Part shown: positions 45,960 through 58,859 of the stretch, piece by piece | Position numbering within the stretch: the first letter of the stretch is position 1 | How the letters are laid out: each line of letters begins with the position of its first letter | Source of the DNA: Trichopria drosophilae | Lineage: Eukaryota; Arthropoda; Insecta; Hymenoptera; Diapriidae | Direction: 5' to 3' | Assembly: GCA_030407085.1 (NCBI GenBank) | Contig: CM059585.1 | Coordinates: forward strand, 112,643,501 to 112,707,500 | Length of the DNA: 64,000 nucleotides | Program-made: the position numbers and the translations under genes | Notes under the pieces: model-generated | Told to the model about the DNA's origin: nothing | The model's input: the letters and a program-made list of their open reading frames with translations, nothing else | Databases searched by the model: none

Positions 45960-48090
45960 GCGATATTTTTTCGTAACATAACAAATACCAATAAAAACGG
46001 GTTTAAAAATAAAGTAAAACACACACTTTCCTTAATTAAAATTTGAATGCATAATATTCTTTTACGTGCATTTGACGACACAAATTGACACTTTCGAACT
46101 ATCGAATATTGTTTGTATGTCGTATTGCTTCGAAGGAAACAAGTAACAACGACTACATACCATCAAAAGTTGCCGCGTATTAAAGTTAGTTTGTAGTATA
46201 GAAACTGTAAGTCTGGCAATACTGTAACGCTTAAAAATTGGACTGAGCTAATATACACCACTCTAAAGGTTTAAAAAGTTATGATTTTTAATCCTGTTAT
46301 AAAAATCACTAATTTTAACCGGCATGTACCTGATTTCAGATTAGTATTTGGTATGTTTATAAATATACCCCGTATCTCGTGTTGGGATTAGTTTGAACGT
46401 TTTATTTAGATAAATTAGTAACAAATTTTGAGCGGTAGACTTCTTTTAAAATTTTCATTTTGTTGTGTATTTTACATAGATTAAAAATTCATTATGTACA
46501 TTATATGTTGTTAAATTTTTTTTACAATTTAAGTATAAACTATAAGTTAATACATTATTATTATTATTATTATTATTATGTAATTATTTCTACCATGATA
46601 ATAAATAAAAATGACCCCTTTCTTAGTCATCGCAGAGATTTTTATAATATAATTTTATTCAAAGAAAAAGAAGACAAAACAAACAAACTTAATAATATAC
46701 TTTTAATTATAAATTTTTGAAAAAAAAGTTATATGCTTATAATTATATAATTAATATAAACAAATACATTTTCGGGCCTATACATTTTTAGAAATAGAAA
46801 GTATCCGCAGAATTTATATGTGACAGTAATATATCTATATCCTTCTATTTTTTTTATCATGTAACTATAAATCAATAGAAAATGGCAATAATATATCAAA
46901 TTTGAAAATAGTAACAAAAAAAATTTTTTAAATAAAACCCATTTTAATAGAAAATCGTAGTTTTAATTTAATTTAAATTCTTGTATATTCTAAATCGTGA
47001 ATTTTCAACAATGTATAAACTAAAAAAAAATGTTTGTGGTCTATGAGGATTGTACTTTCCGTTTCGAATTCACACTAAAAATATTTTACAATCGAATGAA
47101 AAATTGTTCAAATAAATTTCTTTATTGAAGAATTGTATTCATTTTGAATATTTCTCATACCAGGATGAACAGATTATTTTTTGTGCATGCGGTGGGTATG
47201 CAATCTCTCATCCGGATTTATGAACATATATGATCCGAATAGTGAATGAATATGGCGGCAAATTTGAATAGAAATTCCAAAAAAGTTTGACATTTTTAAA
47301 ATTTTTCTCGAAATTTTTGTTAACAAACTCCGGACGCTGTAAATAAAAAACGATGAGTTTTTTTTTTCAAAAAAAGCATAGTAAAAAAAGCATAGTATAA
47401 AAAGTACTGAGAATTTTTAGAGCTATATCCTAGATTTTTTTAGGATTTGTTGGTGATATTCAGTGAACATTTTTATTCAAATCAGAGAACAATAATTTAA
47501 GAAAAATGCTGAAAATATTGTCGTATATTTCTGGACGAATTCTCAGAATTTTCTGTTGTTTGCAATTTTTTCCAAAGTTTACATATGTTGATGAAGACTA
47601 TATCTTTTTTTTTAATTTAACATTATAATAGAATTCGTATGGTTGTACCAAATTGTGACTTAGAATGTTTAAGGCTGACCTCGAAAACATTAGGATATGG
47701 AGTTGAAGTACATGTAGAGTGGATATTTCTCTACCAAAGTTTAAATAAAAGTAAAACTTATGACTCTTGGGCGTTAATGGCTTAATTTTAATGGTTAAAA
47801 AGGTCATTGTAAGGTTTCCAATTCAGGTGACTATTATAGTGTATATTATAGTGTTCAATTGCTAAATCCTCCAGACGAACACGGAATATTAGTTGTAAGA
47901 GTGGTTTCAACGTGTAGTCATAAAATTCTTATCGTTTCGCACAAACGATAGCATTGCAAAAATCGATGCCAAAATTTAACGATACACCAGAATAAAATTT
48001 TACGATCAATAAATTAACGAGTAGTCTCGTAACAATGAAACGATAAAAACAATTAATATGGAAATGCAATAAAAAAACGGCAAACTTTTC
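45960..48090. other. AT-rich DNA, no gene seen
   Basis: Contains an (ATT)n run at about 46554-46579 and a weak ATGGCGG-like word near 47251. The first 200 bp may include the 5' leader of the Jockey remnant. Confidence 0.5.
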
Positions 48091-48109
48091 GAAGAAAAGT
48101 GAATTTTAT

Positions 48110-48326
48110 TATTTATCAAAAAAGGAAATATTTCGGCAATAAAAAACGAGACGTGAAAAGATGAGTCCGTATAATGCGATATATTGCGGAGTGAATCGAT
48201 GGCAGCCGACGACGATGGGATTCTAGACGCGATCGTCGGGATCCTCTGATACGTTCGACCCAAATAACCTCAGGCATGAACACTCGGAAACTCGTTTTCT
48301 CGCGCAATCTGCGGAAACTGTAAGTG
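48110..48326. other. GC-enriched islet with a consensus splice donor
   Basis: This is sharply GC-richer than its flanks. On the plus strand it ends in GTAAGTG (donor at 48320) and holds a 16-codon frame starting at 48199 (MAADDDGILDAIVGIL). On the minus strand a TTTCCGCAG acceptor-like word opens a 63-codon frame (MREKTSFRVFMPEV...). It could be a 5' exon or leader of a plus-strand gene, or an exon on the other strand. There is no family match. Confidence 0.3.
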
Positions 48327-49484
48327 TGTAAGTTTCGAATATAAGAACATTTTTTATCTCGATTGAATATTATGGGGCGAATATTGCGGAAATATGGGCA
48401 TTCTCACCTACAGATTCACCAACAAAAATGTGAATCATGTATGTTCTGCTTAAAGCAGAATGTCGCCGGGGTATATTTAAAATAATAAAAACTTAAACAT
48501 ACTTAAATATTATATATTTATTATTTTTTCATATTTTCCAGAATTATAGAATATTTATTATTATAGTCTTTTATATTAATTGTTGTTATGTTTGATAAAA
48601 ATCATTTTTTTTTTATTTTCATTAAATTTTCAGTAATCGTCGATTTGAAATGGTAAATTTCTAGTAGTAAAAATTTACACTATACATTTTTAGTAGGTTT
48701 TTCATGAAAAGTTGTAAGATTTCAAAATGAAAAACTTTTTCTTCGTACTTCGGTGAATTTAAAATTTATTATTAAAGCAGTACGAAAACGAAAATAATAA
48801 GTTTTACAATTAATGGTCGAACAAATCAACACGACTTGTATGAGTGATATGTGACGGTATTAACCATTAAAAAAAACGAATTTCACTACAAAAAACTCAA
48901 AATGCTCATAACTCATTAACGCCCCAGAAACCTGGAACTTTTATCCCACATTCGTGCCTCAGTACTCAATAGAAAAATAGAAAAGATCATCAAGAAACCA
49001 ATTGGCCTTGCTATTTTCGGGTGTGCTCTTCGGATTTTGGCAGTCAAAGTTGCATTTCTATGCCCTAGGAAAGCAATATGGCGGATTTAATTTGAAAAAG
49101 TATTGAAAAATTGGAAAAATGTTGTTTTATCCATTTTTTTGAAGCCCATGACGGATGTCGATTCCTTTCAAATTATGAATAAACGTGAACAAAATAGTTT
49201 TACTTCATTAGATAAATTTGTTTTATAGCTTCATATAGGTTACCTCTTTAAAAATGACGGAAAAGTGTGAAAGTTTCGAAAAATACGTATTTTTCTGAGT
49301 ATTTGTGATATGTATCAATGTGCAATGAAATTTTTGCCACCAAAGTATAAACTTATGTTTGATTAAACAAAATCATCATTTCCAGTTTCCTGTCATTTTC
49401 CAGTACATTTTACAGCCTCAATAATTGCAATTCATTTTGATAACATAAATTTTCGTCCACGGAGGTGTAAAATTGGTATTTTAT

Positions 49485-49900
49485 TCATTTAATTATCGAT
49501 CTTCGACGATTGTGAAGTTTGTCCCCGAGCGAAGTGAGGGTAACAATGACACTCATCGGAGATCGATATTTCGCCCGTGACCAATAATGTATTTTTGGAT
49601 CCGATTGTCGTAGGGCTCGATAATTCACGGCCGAAGGTTTCGCCCTAGGCCGAGAAATCGAGTTTTACAGCTGGAGAGTAAAAAAATATTTTACGCCTAC
49701 TGTATCAAAAAAACAATGTTTGAGTCTCAGGTGTAGAATTTTCACCCTCATGAACCTCGAGCCGGCTTTGCAGTCTTTCGGGTTCTATTGTCGAGGTGTA
49801 AAACTCCATTTTTCGCCCTTGATACAAAAATAACTATTGTTATTTGTTCGAATACAGTGTTACGCACCTGTGATTACCGCACTTCATCGGTGTGTAAATT
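49485..49900. repeat. Dispersed ATCGATCTTCGACGA repeat copy
   Basis: TATCGATCTTCGACGATTGT with GTGAAGTTTGTC, then TCGGAGATCGATATTTCGCC mirrored nearby, and TCGATAATTCACGGCCGAAG. The same words recur at 53270-53340 and 55148-55200. Element class unknown. Confidence 0.55.
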
Positions 49901-49999
49901 ATTACCGATTATTTGAATTTTATTATTAGATCGTCTAAAAACGAATACCAGCTTATATAATATACATTATTTTTCTTATTCTACGATAGCTTCGTAAAC

Positions 50000-52900
50000 A
50001 GGTTGTGTTAAAATATTATTCGTTATCACTACACTTATAGGCACATCATGCTTAGTAACATATGCACAACCACCAGAAAGATTCGATCCACATTATTTTT
50101 ATAAGCTTTGGTATTGAATTCTTCCCTTTACACTTTTTGGAAAACGTGAATGCGCGACATGTTCTAAATATTTATATATTTATGGTGAATAATTAGTATT
50201 ATTATGAGTAAAAATGCCGATTTATTTAATCATCTATTTTTTGGGTGTTTCAATCCGAATCTTTTCTGAACATTATTCAGATTCCATGCATTAACATTTA
50301 GCATTCAACGTTTCACGTAACAAGGGAGAAATTCTTGATTGAAAATTCATTATTTATATAACTTTATATTAACAATAAACAAATAATGAAAAAGTTGCGT
50401 AAACACATTTGGTATTCTATCAGTCTTTAGTATCGGTCACTGACGTACATTACTGAATTTTTTTTATTTTCAATAATGATTCACGAATACAAGCGAAAAC
50501 AGAAATGCAGGATCTCGATGCATATATTATTCCTGATTTTTGTTTAATTTTGTAACGTTCCTTGAAGACCACTCAAAAACATGATGCGGCGCTTCGGTAT
50601 CCGTCGAACGCAAAACATACATTTTAGGTATAAAAATTAGAGTTTTAAATAACCTCTGGTGTGACACTAGTTTCGACTCGGAATTCCTATTGCAAAAACA
50701 GTTATGAGAAAAACAAAATTCGCGACGCTTTACCCCGACATAATTGAGAATTGAATTTTAATTGTATATCTTACATTTAAGTATGCTATTTTGAGTATAC
50801 ATTAAGGTTATTTTGCATTAATTAATATTACGCGTCATGTAAAAGTGGGCCAGAAAAAAATGCAAAATGTGTGAAACAGCATTTTACGCATACTGTAACA
50901 TAAAGTAACTTTGGTGCATAGTATCAAAAAAAGAGTCACTTTACGCACAGAAATCGATGAAAAAAAGTACTACTTTACTCACACCCGCGGAAAATGTTAA
51001 TTATTTATTAAAAGAAAGAAAAGTTAAAGCATAATAATGAATTTGGCACGTTTATAGGAAACGAAAATGCACTTCTTGAAAGATGCATATCTGAATTTCA
51101 ATATGGTTTGTTTGAAACAAAGTTGTTCTTGTCACGTCGAATCTGTACATTCAAGATATATCAGTAACCTCAGTGCGAATGCAGTCTCGGAATGTAGATT
51201 ATTTATTCACGATGCAGAGTCGATTACGAATATCTCGAACATCGCTGATGCATAGCATATATGGTGAGGTTCTGCAAGTGATCGCGACGAATGCAACACT
51301 TGCTTTTCACGTTGATGTGTGACGTCGTATATATACATATATATGCACTTTATATAAGTGATGTCTGGCGTTCCATCTAATCTGCTACTAATAATAGTCC
51401 CGCATAAATTGCGACGATATCATCCCTGAGGAAAATGCGCGGATCGCTTATGAAAACGAAAAGATACCAGAAATTTAAAAAAATGTTATATGTGAGGGTT
51501 TTATCTCTGCGATTCACGAATCTCGCAAATTGGATGAAATATCAACGTACAGAAAAAAGTAATTGGTTTTCATAAACTGCATATTATTACATATGTTATC
51601 GCGATAGGAAATTATGACAATATTCAATTCGTTAATTATTATTAACACATTTCAATACCTGTAGTAAATTCCGTATATCAATTAATATTATGCAGATGAA
51701 ATCCACAGTCATTAAATCAATAAAATTTCTTTCATAACATTTTAATATGTTCTACTAAGCCGTTTAAATATAGTAATGAAAAAAATATTTTCCAATGTTG
51801 ACGTCGTACTAAATTGACGATATATTCATTTATTAAGCTCAACACTATTTTGCGTTTTTATCGCATCGTCAGTCGCATATCAGTACGTTAAGCGTTAATA
51901 TTTTTTTTAAACATACTTTGATTTCAAGTAGAGTAGAAATGCTTTTTTCTTTTTTTTTCTGTTTTATAATATCGATCAAAACGGTACTTTGATTAAATAT
52001 ACTTTAAAAATAAAAAAAATCGTTGAATGTCAATCTCTTGCGTTATATTTATGCGTCGGTGACATCAATTCTAAAAACGGAAACAAGAAAATGGCAATTT
52101 CGCAAAATCAAAATCAATCATACTTTTTAAGTGAAAAATATAATTCCAACTCGTTTCAGATTTATAGTTCCTCATGTCTTTTAAAAATGGTGGTATTCAT
52201 ATGTATGCACAATCGTAACAATATTATTTTTGTTTGTAAACACTTTTTATCCGTAACATATTTTGTAATTAAAAATTGATTTCGTCAGTACAAATGACTA
52301 TTTGAAGACAGAAAAATCAAAGAAAATTATTTACATTTTTCCGTTTGTTTAGTAATAATTGGCTAATTGTAGACTACTGCACATAAAAAGGTACAAAACA
52401 TTTTAATAAAATCGTTAAACAAATACTATGGAAAAAATAAGTTCCCGTATTCTTGATTTAATTACATATACATTAGTTCATAAAAACAAATAATTATTAA
52501 TAGCATTTCAATAAAGAAGAGTCATTACATTACATGACATTGTAGAAAGTATAGTCTCTATTAATAATTGCAATTAACTAAAATCACATAGTTTGCGAAC
52601 AGTACAACGTAATCAAGATATTAATATTTTTGTTTCTTATCACGTAAGAAATTCGTTTAGAATAGAACACGCGAATAAAATAAACTGCTAATAACAATAA
52701 AAAAAGAAACTTTTTTTAAGTGATAGTTTACCAAAACCTGTACGAAATATGAAGATAGCTTTTCACATACACAATAAGCGGCTTATCGAATTAATTATAC
52801 GTTCTATAACATAATTCTGTTCTTTCAAGCCGAGTTTTAAGAGAGATAAGAGTTCTCTGCTATCTCCCATGTATTCTTCATGTTTATTATTTTGCCTAGC

Positions 52901-53150
52901 ACAGGATTTAACAGTAAGAATGGGCCTTAAATATTGTACATTAAAAAGAATGTAGAAATAGTAATAGTAAAAATGCATATTTGTAATTTTTATAAAATAC
53001 AAAAATATTACAATTTTGGTATATCCAATGGGTTATCTAATAAATCTTATCTATAGCATATTAAGAAAAATTCGTGAACAATTTTAATCCATTTAATTTT
53101 ATATGCTATGTAGAGAGTTTTGTAACAAAATTTTATGATTTGTGTCTAGC
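50000..53150. other. Mostly AT-rich DNA, no recognised gene
   Basis: A GC-richer patch at about 51060-51490 has short open frames only. TATATATA/TATAAG words occur near 51330-51357 with no downstream gene evidence. Confidence 0.45.
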
Positions 53151-53179
53151 TATTGCCTACATTGTTAAAAATTTCTTTT

Positions 53180-53345
53180 TAACACTCCGTGCGTAAAACA
53201 CGATTTTACGCACTAGGGCGAAATTTTCATGTACGTAAAATTGCGCTCTACGCACGTCGTATTAAAAAATATCGTATGGAACATGGGCGAAATATCGATC
53301 TTCGACGAGTGTGAAGTTTGTCGCTCGGTATAATTGCGCCCTTGT
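53180..53345. repeat. Dispersed ATCGATCTTCGACGA repeat copy
   Basis: Shares GGGCGAAATATCGATCTTCG and GTGTGAAGTTTGTC with 49485-49900, together with ACGATTTTACGCAC-type palindromic words. Confidence 0.55.
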
Positions 53346-54051
53346 TGCATAAAATACTATTAGGAATTTTCTGAAACATGTAACGGAAGCTTTTTACGGT
53401 TACTGTTTCATAATTTTCTGAACCAAAATTTAGTGATTTTGAGTTACAGTAACAGAAATATTCAAGGCGAATAAAAAAAATTGTTGGCTTCATTAAATAA
53501 TTTATCAATATGTTTGATATTGTTTTGTAGGTAAATTATTAGTAATTTAAGTAAATTTGTTGTTAATTACATAAATAAATTATTTAAAACATATTAAATT
53601 TATTGAACCAACAATGGCACATAAATTTTTAGCATACAATAAAATATTATTCGTATATTGTGATTGTACTCGTTTCAACGTTATAACGATTTTATTCCAT
53701 TCGGATATGAAATACTTTAGGTATATAAGCTACATTATGAAATCCCTTATGATTGAATCAAAACCCAACTTCTACAACAGGAAACACGCGAGCCTCTGCT
53801 AATGACGCTAACGTCGCGTCTACGCCTGGCGACGACGAACCAAACTATCTTCACCTTCGCTCGTTGATTCATATTCATATTTCCGTTACAAGTTTCGGAA
53901 TTTTCTGAAACTGTTGCATAATCTGTCTGTCTATTACAGGTTTTGGTAAAATTCTGTTACTCCGGTAACATAAAAGCATCAGAATTTTCCAAACATTTCT
54001 AACAGTACACATTTCAAAAATATCTGTTTTTTCGCTTAAAGATTGTCAAAA

Positions 54052-54125
54052 GTCCGGTTTTTCGTCGCAAATTCTGAAATGTCCGGTTCTTCGTTGCAAA
54101 ACTTTCGAAATGCCCAGTTCCAATT
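54052..54125. repeat. Short tandem repeat, about 29-bp period
   Basis: Units start GTCCGGTTTTTCGTCGCAAA at 54052, GTCCGGTTCTTCGTTGCAAA at 54081, and a decayed third near 54112. Confidence 0.7.
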
Positions 54126-54370
54126 CGTCACACGCTTGAGTTGATTCTTCCTTTGACATTACATGTAGTGACTAATTCCGTTTTGTAGAACCGACTTTTC
54201 TAACATTATAATTTGTAAAATTAGGAGGGTCTCCTATACATATCTCTGCCAAATAAATCTTTTGTTTTTTAGAGATGTACATGTACATATAGTTGAATAT
54301 TAGTAACAGCACGTAGAAAGTCCTGTCATTTTGAACAGTGTACTCTATAATCTACAGATTTAAAAAAATG

Positions 54371-54372
<2 letters not shown>

Positions 54373-54433
<61 letters not shown>

Positions 54434-54440
54434 TGTGTGT
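54373..54440. repeat. (GT)n microsatellite
   Basis: About 34 GT units with one interruption near 54431. Confidence 0.95.
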
Positions 54441-55145
54441 ATATAAAAATCAAATCCTTTAGTATATCGGCATCCGATTAAATGCATAAAGAAATATCAG
54501 AAATTGAACACAATGTATTTAACAAAACCGCTTTAAAATGAAGTGTCTTCTTTATACAGATGTCTTAATACACACAAGTCTATTTTGATTTTGAAACGTA
54601 CGCTTTGATATCTCATAAAAGTATGTCAACATGTCGAGATGTTGAAAGCGACTGACTAGTTCAATTACGTATTGTACTCTATAACAATAGAAACCGGTTT
54701 AATTCAAATTTAATAATAGCTAGGTACAAAAATGGAATAGCGATTGGAAATCTCATAGTTATTTCTGTAAGCGTCTTTGAATTCATTTAATAATTGGTAT
54801 ATCATAAAACAGTACGCATTTTTTTAATGATTTGCAACCCAGAATGTTTCTTTTTAGGGACAGTCACTAGTTGTTTTAGAGTCTTATGCAAGAATTAGCA
54901 AAAACTAACGATTCTCTCTGTAGGTTGTTGTAGATGATTATTATGTTTTTAAATTTCGAGTTACACGACAGTTTCTACTTCTGAATTGTTAGCATTTATT
55001 GTAGCATTATATACATTTGATTGGTGAATATGTACCATAAACAATCCAGTTAATCGATTGAACAAAATATCATTTTTTTTTATATATTTTCTATAAAGAG
55101 GGACTACGTTTGGAGACAAATATTGAACACGTCTACATATTATCT

Positions 55146-55205
55146 TGGAGCTCGATAATTTGCGCCCGAAGATTTCCCTGCAGGGCGCAAAATCAAGTTC
55201 TGCTC
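55146..55205. repeat. Fragment of the ATCGATCTTCG repeat family
   Basis: GAGCTCGATAATTTGCGCCC and GAAGATTTCCCTGCAGGGCG correspond to GGCTCGATAATTCACGGCCG and the following bases at 49613. Confidence 0.45.
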
Positions 55206-57038
55206 CCGGAGGATTAAAAAAACATTTCCTTTTGATGTACTTATGTGGATATATATGAAAAATATTAGTATTCCATTTAGGAGAGGAAAAATAACTTGCT
55301 AAACTGTATCCCCATTACAAATAAAATTTATTTATCGACAAGATCTTAATCGAAATGGTGAATATATTATTCGTACAATTCTGTCACATCGTTCTTCATT
55401 TTAATTTTAGTTTAAGTTCTTATGCGAATTTTAATGATAACTGTAGTTTTCGAATTTCCAATTGAATAAAGTTATTAAATGAAGTAAATTTTAGGTGTTT
55501 TAACTCAAACAAAACTGTGATTTCTACAAATTTCCTTTAAACAGCAGACATATAAGAAGATTTTCAAATCAGAGGGCATGTATCTTTTATATTTTTTATG
55601 TAAAACAACCTTGAAAAACACATCAAATGAGGTCAAAGTCTAAACATTATCCTATTTCATTGTGGTTCGTTATGAACGTGTAAAAGTTATTAAACGGCAC
55701 TTGCAGCTGTAAACAATATTAATAAATTATATTAGATTACGATATATCTGGAAATTTAATACTGTGATGGTATACATTCATCTAACAATATTGACAAAAA
55801 TATGTCGAAATATTAAGGACGAGTATTTTTTTTCCTAACAAAAGCAAGCATTTGTTTCAAGGTTGTAGAATTTTTATAGATCTTGGAGTTGAAAAAGAAG
55901 GAAAAATGGTATGAAGTGTACAAAATAAGTGCCGATAAATTTTTAATCGTCAAAATGTTGATTTTTTAAATAAAAACGAAAGATTAAAATAAATTTTGGA
56001 ATTATTATCTCTACTTTATACCACAAAATATCCATGCAGGTTATTTATAAGCTTCAATTACTTACAGATGTGGTAGAAATAATTTTCAAATAATTCGAAA
56101 ATATTGTATCGTAACGTTATTTGATATTTTGAATATCCTAATATAACGTGAATGTTATAATAAGTGAAAAATTATTATTAATAATTTTCGGTATTTATGG
56201 ATATACGTAATATGAAACTTTGAAATTGTAATATATTTTTAAATAAAAGAACAGTCCTCCCGTTATCACAATCATTATGAGAAATGTAATTATTTATCAA
56301 TATTATTGGTAATATTTGTGTTTATTACATTATGGGCATCGTTTCATCTTAATAGAAAAGAGTTATGAATTATTTTCTTATGGGAAACTAATTAACAAAT
56401 AACAAAATTATAATAAATATGATAATATCCCATTTTTCGTGTTTTTTAAATGCCGTTTTGTTTTCTTTCATTCGAGAATATTTCACACTAAAATGTTTTT
56501 AGGTGTTTCTAACGTTTTTTTTTATTTTACAGAATCGTTTATCACAGCATTGTCAGAATCATCTTAAGTTAGTTTTAAAAGAAATAATACTTAAACTTCG
56601 GTGCAAAATATCATTAATATATTGAACGAAACGTACACTGTAAGAAATGTTTGTATTGGAAGTTTTTTACCAATACGTAATGTAAGTTTACAATACGTGT
56701 CTTGTAAATTTACAACACTTGTGTTATAGATTTCCGCTACTTTTTTTTGTAAGATTATAATACGCTTTTCTAACATTTGTCCACTGAGAAAAAGATACAG
56801 AGAGCCGACGCCCCTAGCGGCATGCCGCGGAACTAGAATTACAGTACACAGAAAGTGTATATTTTAGTTGGTTTCACTATTTAAATAGTGGACTTGGCTA
56901 CCCAATTTGTCGAGATCACTATTTAGATACTAAAATTAACTAAAAACGATGGCTGTGTCTCATCCTACTATCAAGTTAGTAGTTCAAACTATTTTAGTTT
57001 TGTAAGTTTACAACACGTGTATTATAATTGATGATGAG

Positions 57039-57944
57039 GAAACTTTGAAATCAGTTGGCCCCTCCTCGATGTTGAAGAAAAAAATTAATATTATGAAAAG
57101 GTAACTTTGTTAAGAATAACAATCAGCATCTTTTTTCTAAATACTTTTTTTTTTGTTCAATCTATATTTTTAATAATAATGAAGATAAAATGGAAAAAAG
57201 TTTATGTATTTAATTATATTTTAAAACATATATTGCCGTAAATTAGTCAATTATGAATGAAACTTTTTGAAATTTGGTACACATATTATGCAGTATACCT
57301 TGGTGAAGCCCATAAAATAATGAAAGCATAGAAATATATCTATTGTTTAATAATAATTAATTTCAAAGTGCAGAAAGTCGGAAATGCGTTTGCCCCAATT
57401 TCATATGCTGACCATAGCTCCGCGCTTTTTCTTGACAATCGAAAATCGTTTTTAATTTTTAATCTTTTGTTGTGAAATCTTCACGAAAAACTTCATTCAA
57501 CTATGGGGAACTAATCTCTCGCCAGAAGTTTTTTCAATTCTTCACCGAATGTGAACTGGCCAGCGCATGAAGTTTAGCAATCGTGTTTTCGACGTTCTTC
57601 ACTTTGAAATTAATTATTATTAAACAATCGATATATTTCTATGTTTTCATTATTTTATGGGTTTCATCAAGGTATACTATACATGTGTACCTTATTTCAG
57701 AAAGTTTCATTAAAAAATTACTAATTTATGGCAATTTATGTTTTAAAATATATATTAATTAAATTCACAAACTTTTTTTCATTTTATCTTCATTATTATT
57801 AAAAATATAGATTGAATAAAAGAAAGGATTGAGAAAAAAGATGAAGATTGTTATTCTTAACAAAGTTACCCATTCATAATATTAATTTTTCGAACTTTAA
57901 TTTTTTCCTTCAATATCGGCGAGGGGCCAACTGATTTCGAAGTT
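57039..57944. mobile_element. Foldback element, about 0.9 kb
   Basis: The left arm (57039-57371) begins AAACTTTGAAATCAGTTGGC. The right arm (57600-57944) ends GCCAACTGATTTCGAAGTTT. The arms mirror each other over more than 300 bp (for example TTAATATTATGAA versus TTCATAATATTAA), with roughly 10-15% differences by eye and a loop of about 230 bp. TTTACAACAC/TTTACAATAT words outside both arms hint that the true element is larger (about 56640-58080). No coding sequence. Confidence 0.75.
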
Positions 57945-58289
57945 TCGAGCCCTCGTCGAGTTTTATGATCCGGAACCTCAATTGTACAACAAATGTCTAC
58001 TAATTTCATTGTACATTACAAGAACTGTAGGTTTACAATATAAATTGTTAATAGTGTAGGATTACAATATCTACAAATTATAATTTTATCGGCCGATGAC
58101 TTATAAAAACAAAAAAAATCGTTCACGAAACGATTTCACAAAAACGTCGTTTATTCGGTAGTTGGAATGATTTCGAGAAGTGAGCGTTTTAAATATTTAT
58201 TGAAATTTCTATTATGACATACGTTTTGTTGGTTACAAGCCGATAAATTTATTAATTATTTATGAAACAATATTTTTTTTTTCTTTTTG

Positions 58290-58850
58290 CATATATCATA
58301 GTAGTCGGAGAATGCCTAAGCGTGGGAATCTTATATACCCTACATTTACCCAAATCCCCTTGGATATCAGCTTGCGGTTACGTTGGTTACATCGGGTATC
58401 AGGGCTAGCGCAAAGTACGCTCAACTAACCGGAATGCAATAAATTCCCCCATCCCGTAAATACAGAAGAATATTAAAGTTCTATATCATTTTTTGACATT
58501 GTAGAAACATCTGCTCATAGAGGCATGATATTATTTACTAGTTATCGGACTCGATTTGCATTATGTTCGGACTGAGGGGCGAAACGGCGATGGATTCGCT
58601 TATACCGCCTGCTAAAGCAAGACAACTCTATTGAAAGCAAGAAGAGAAAGTGCAATGCACTAATGCCCAGGGTGATTAGTTGAAGCCGATTAGATACGCT
58701 GCATTCTGCTTAAATTACACGGATTAAACAATTGCGAATTAGTAGGAGAGAGATTCACGGTGAAGGACTCAAGCAAATAAGCTAGGTTTCCTTGAAATTC
58801 GCAGGTGCTTGCAGATCTCCGTTCCGATTACCTCGGTGTGCACATTTCAA
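58290..58850. other. GC-enriched unique islet; possible regulatory element
   Basis: Balanced base composition with no open frame of note and no repeats in the window. Three GATTA words (58674-58678, 58688-58692, 58722-58726) lie within 53 bp; GGATTA/TAATCC is the core bound by Bicoid/Otx-type (K50) homeodomains. Function is inferred only from composition and motif clustering. Confidence 0.3.
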
Positions 58851-58859
58851 CAAGTAAAT

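Noticed and set aside
51067..51400. Promoter with TATATATA and TATAAG words plus a 62-codon frame
   Set aside because: TA-rich words are common here by composition, and no gene structure follows.
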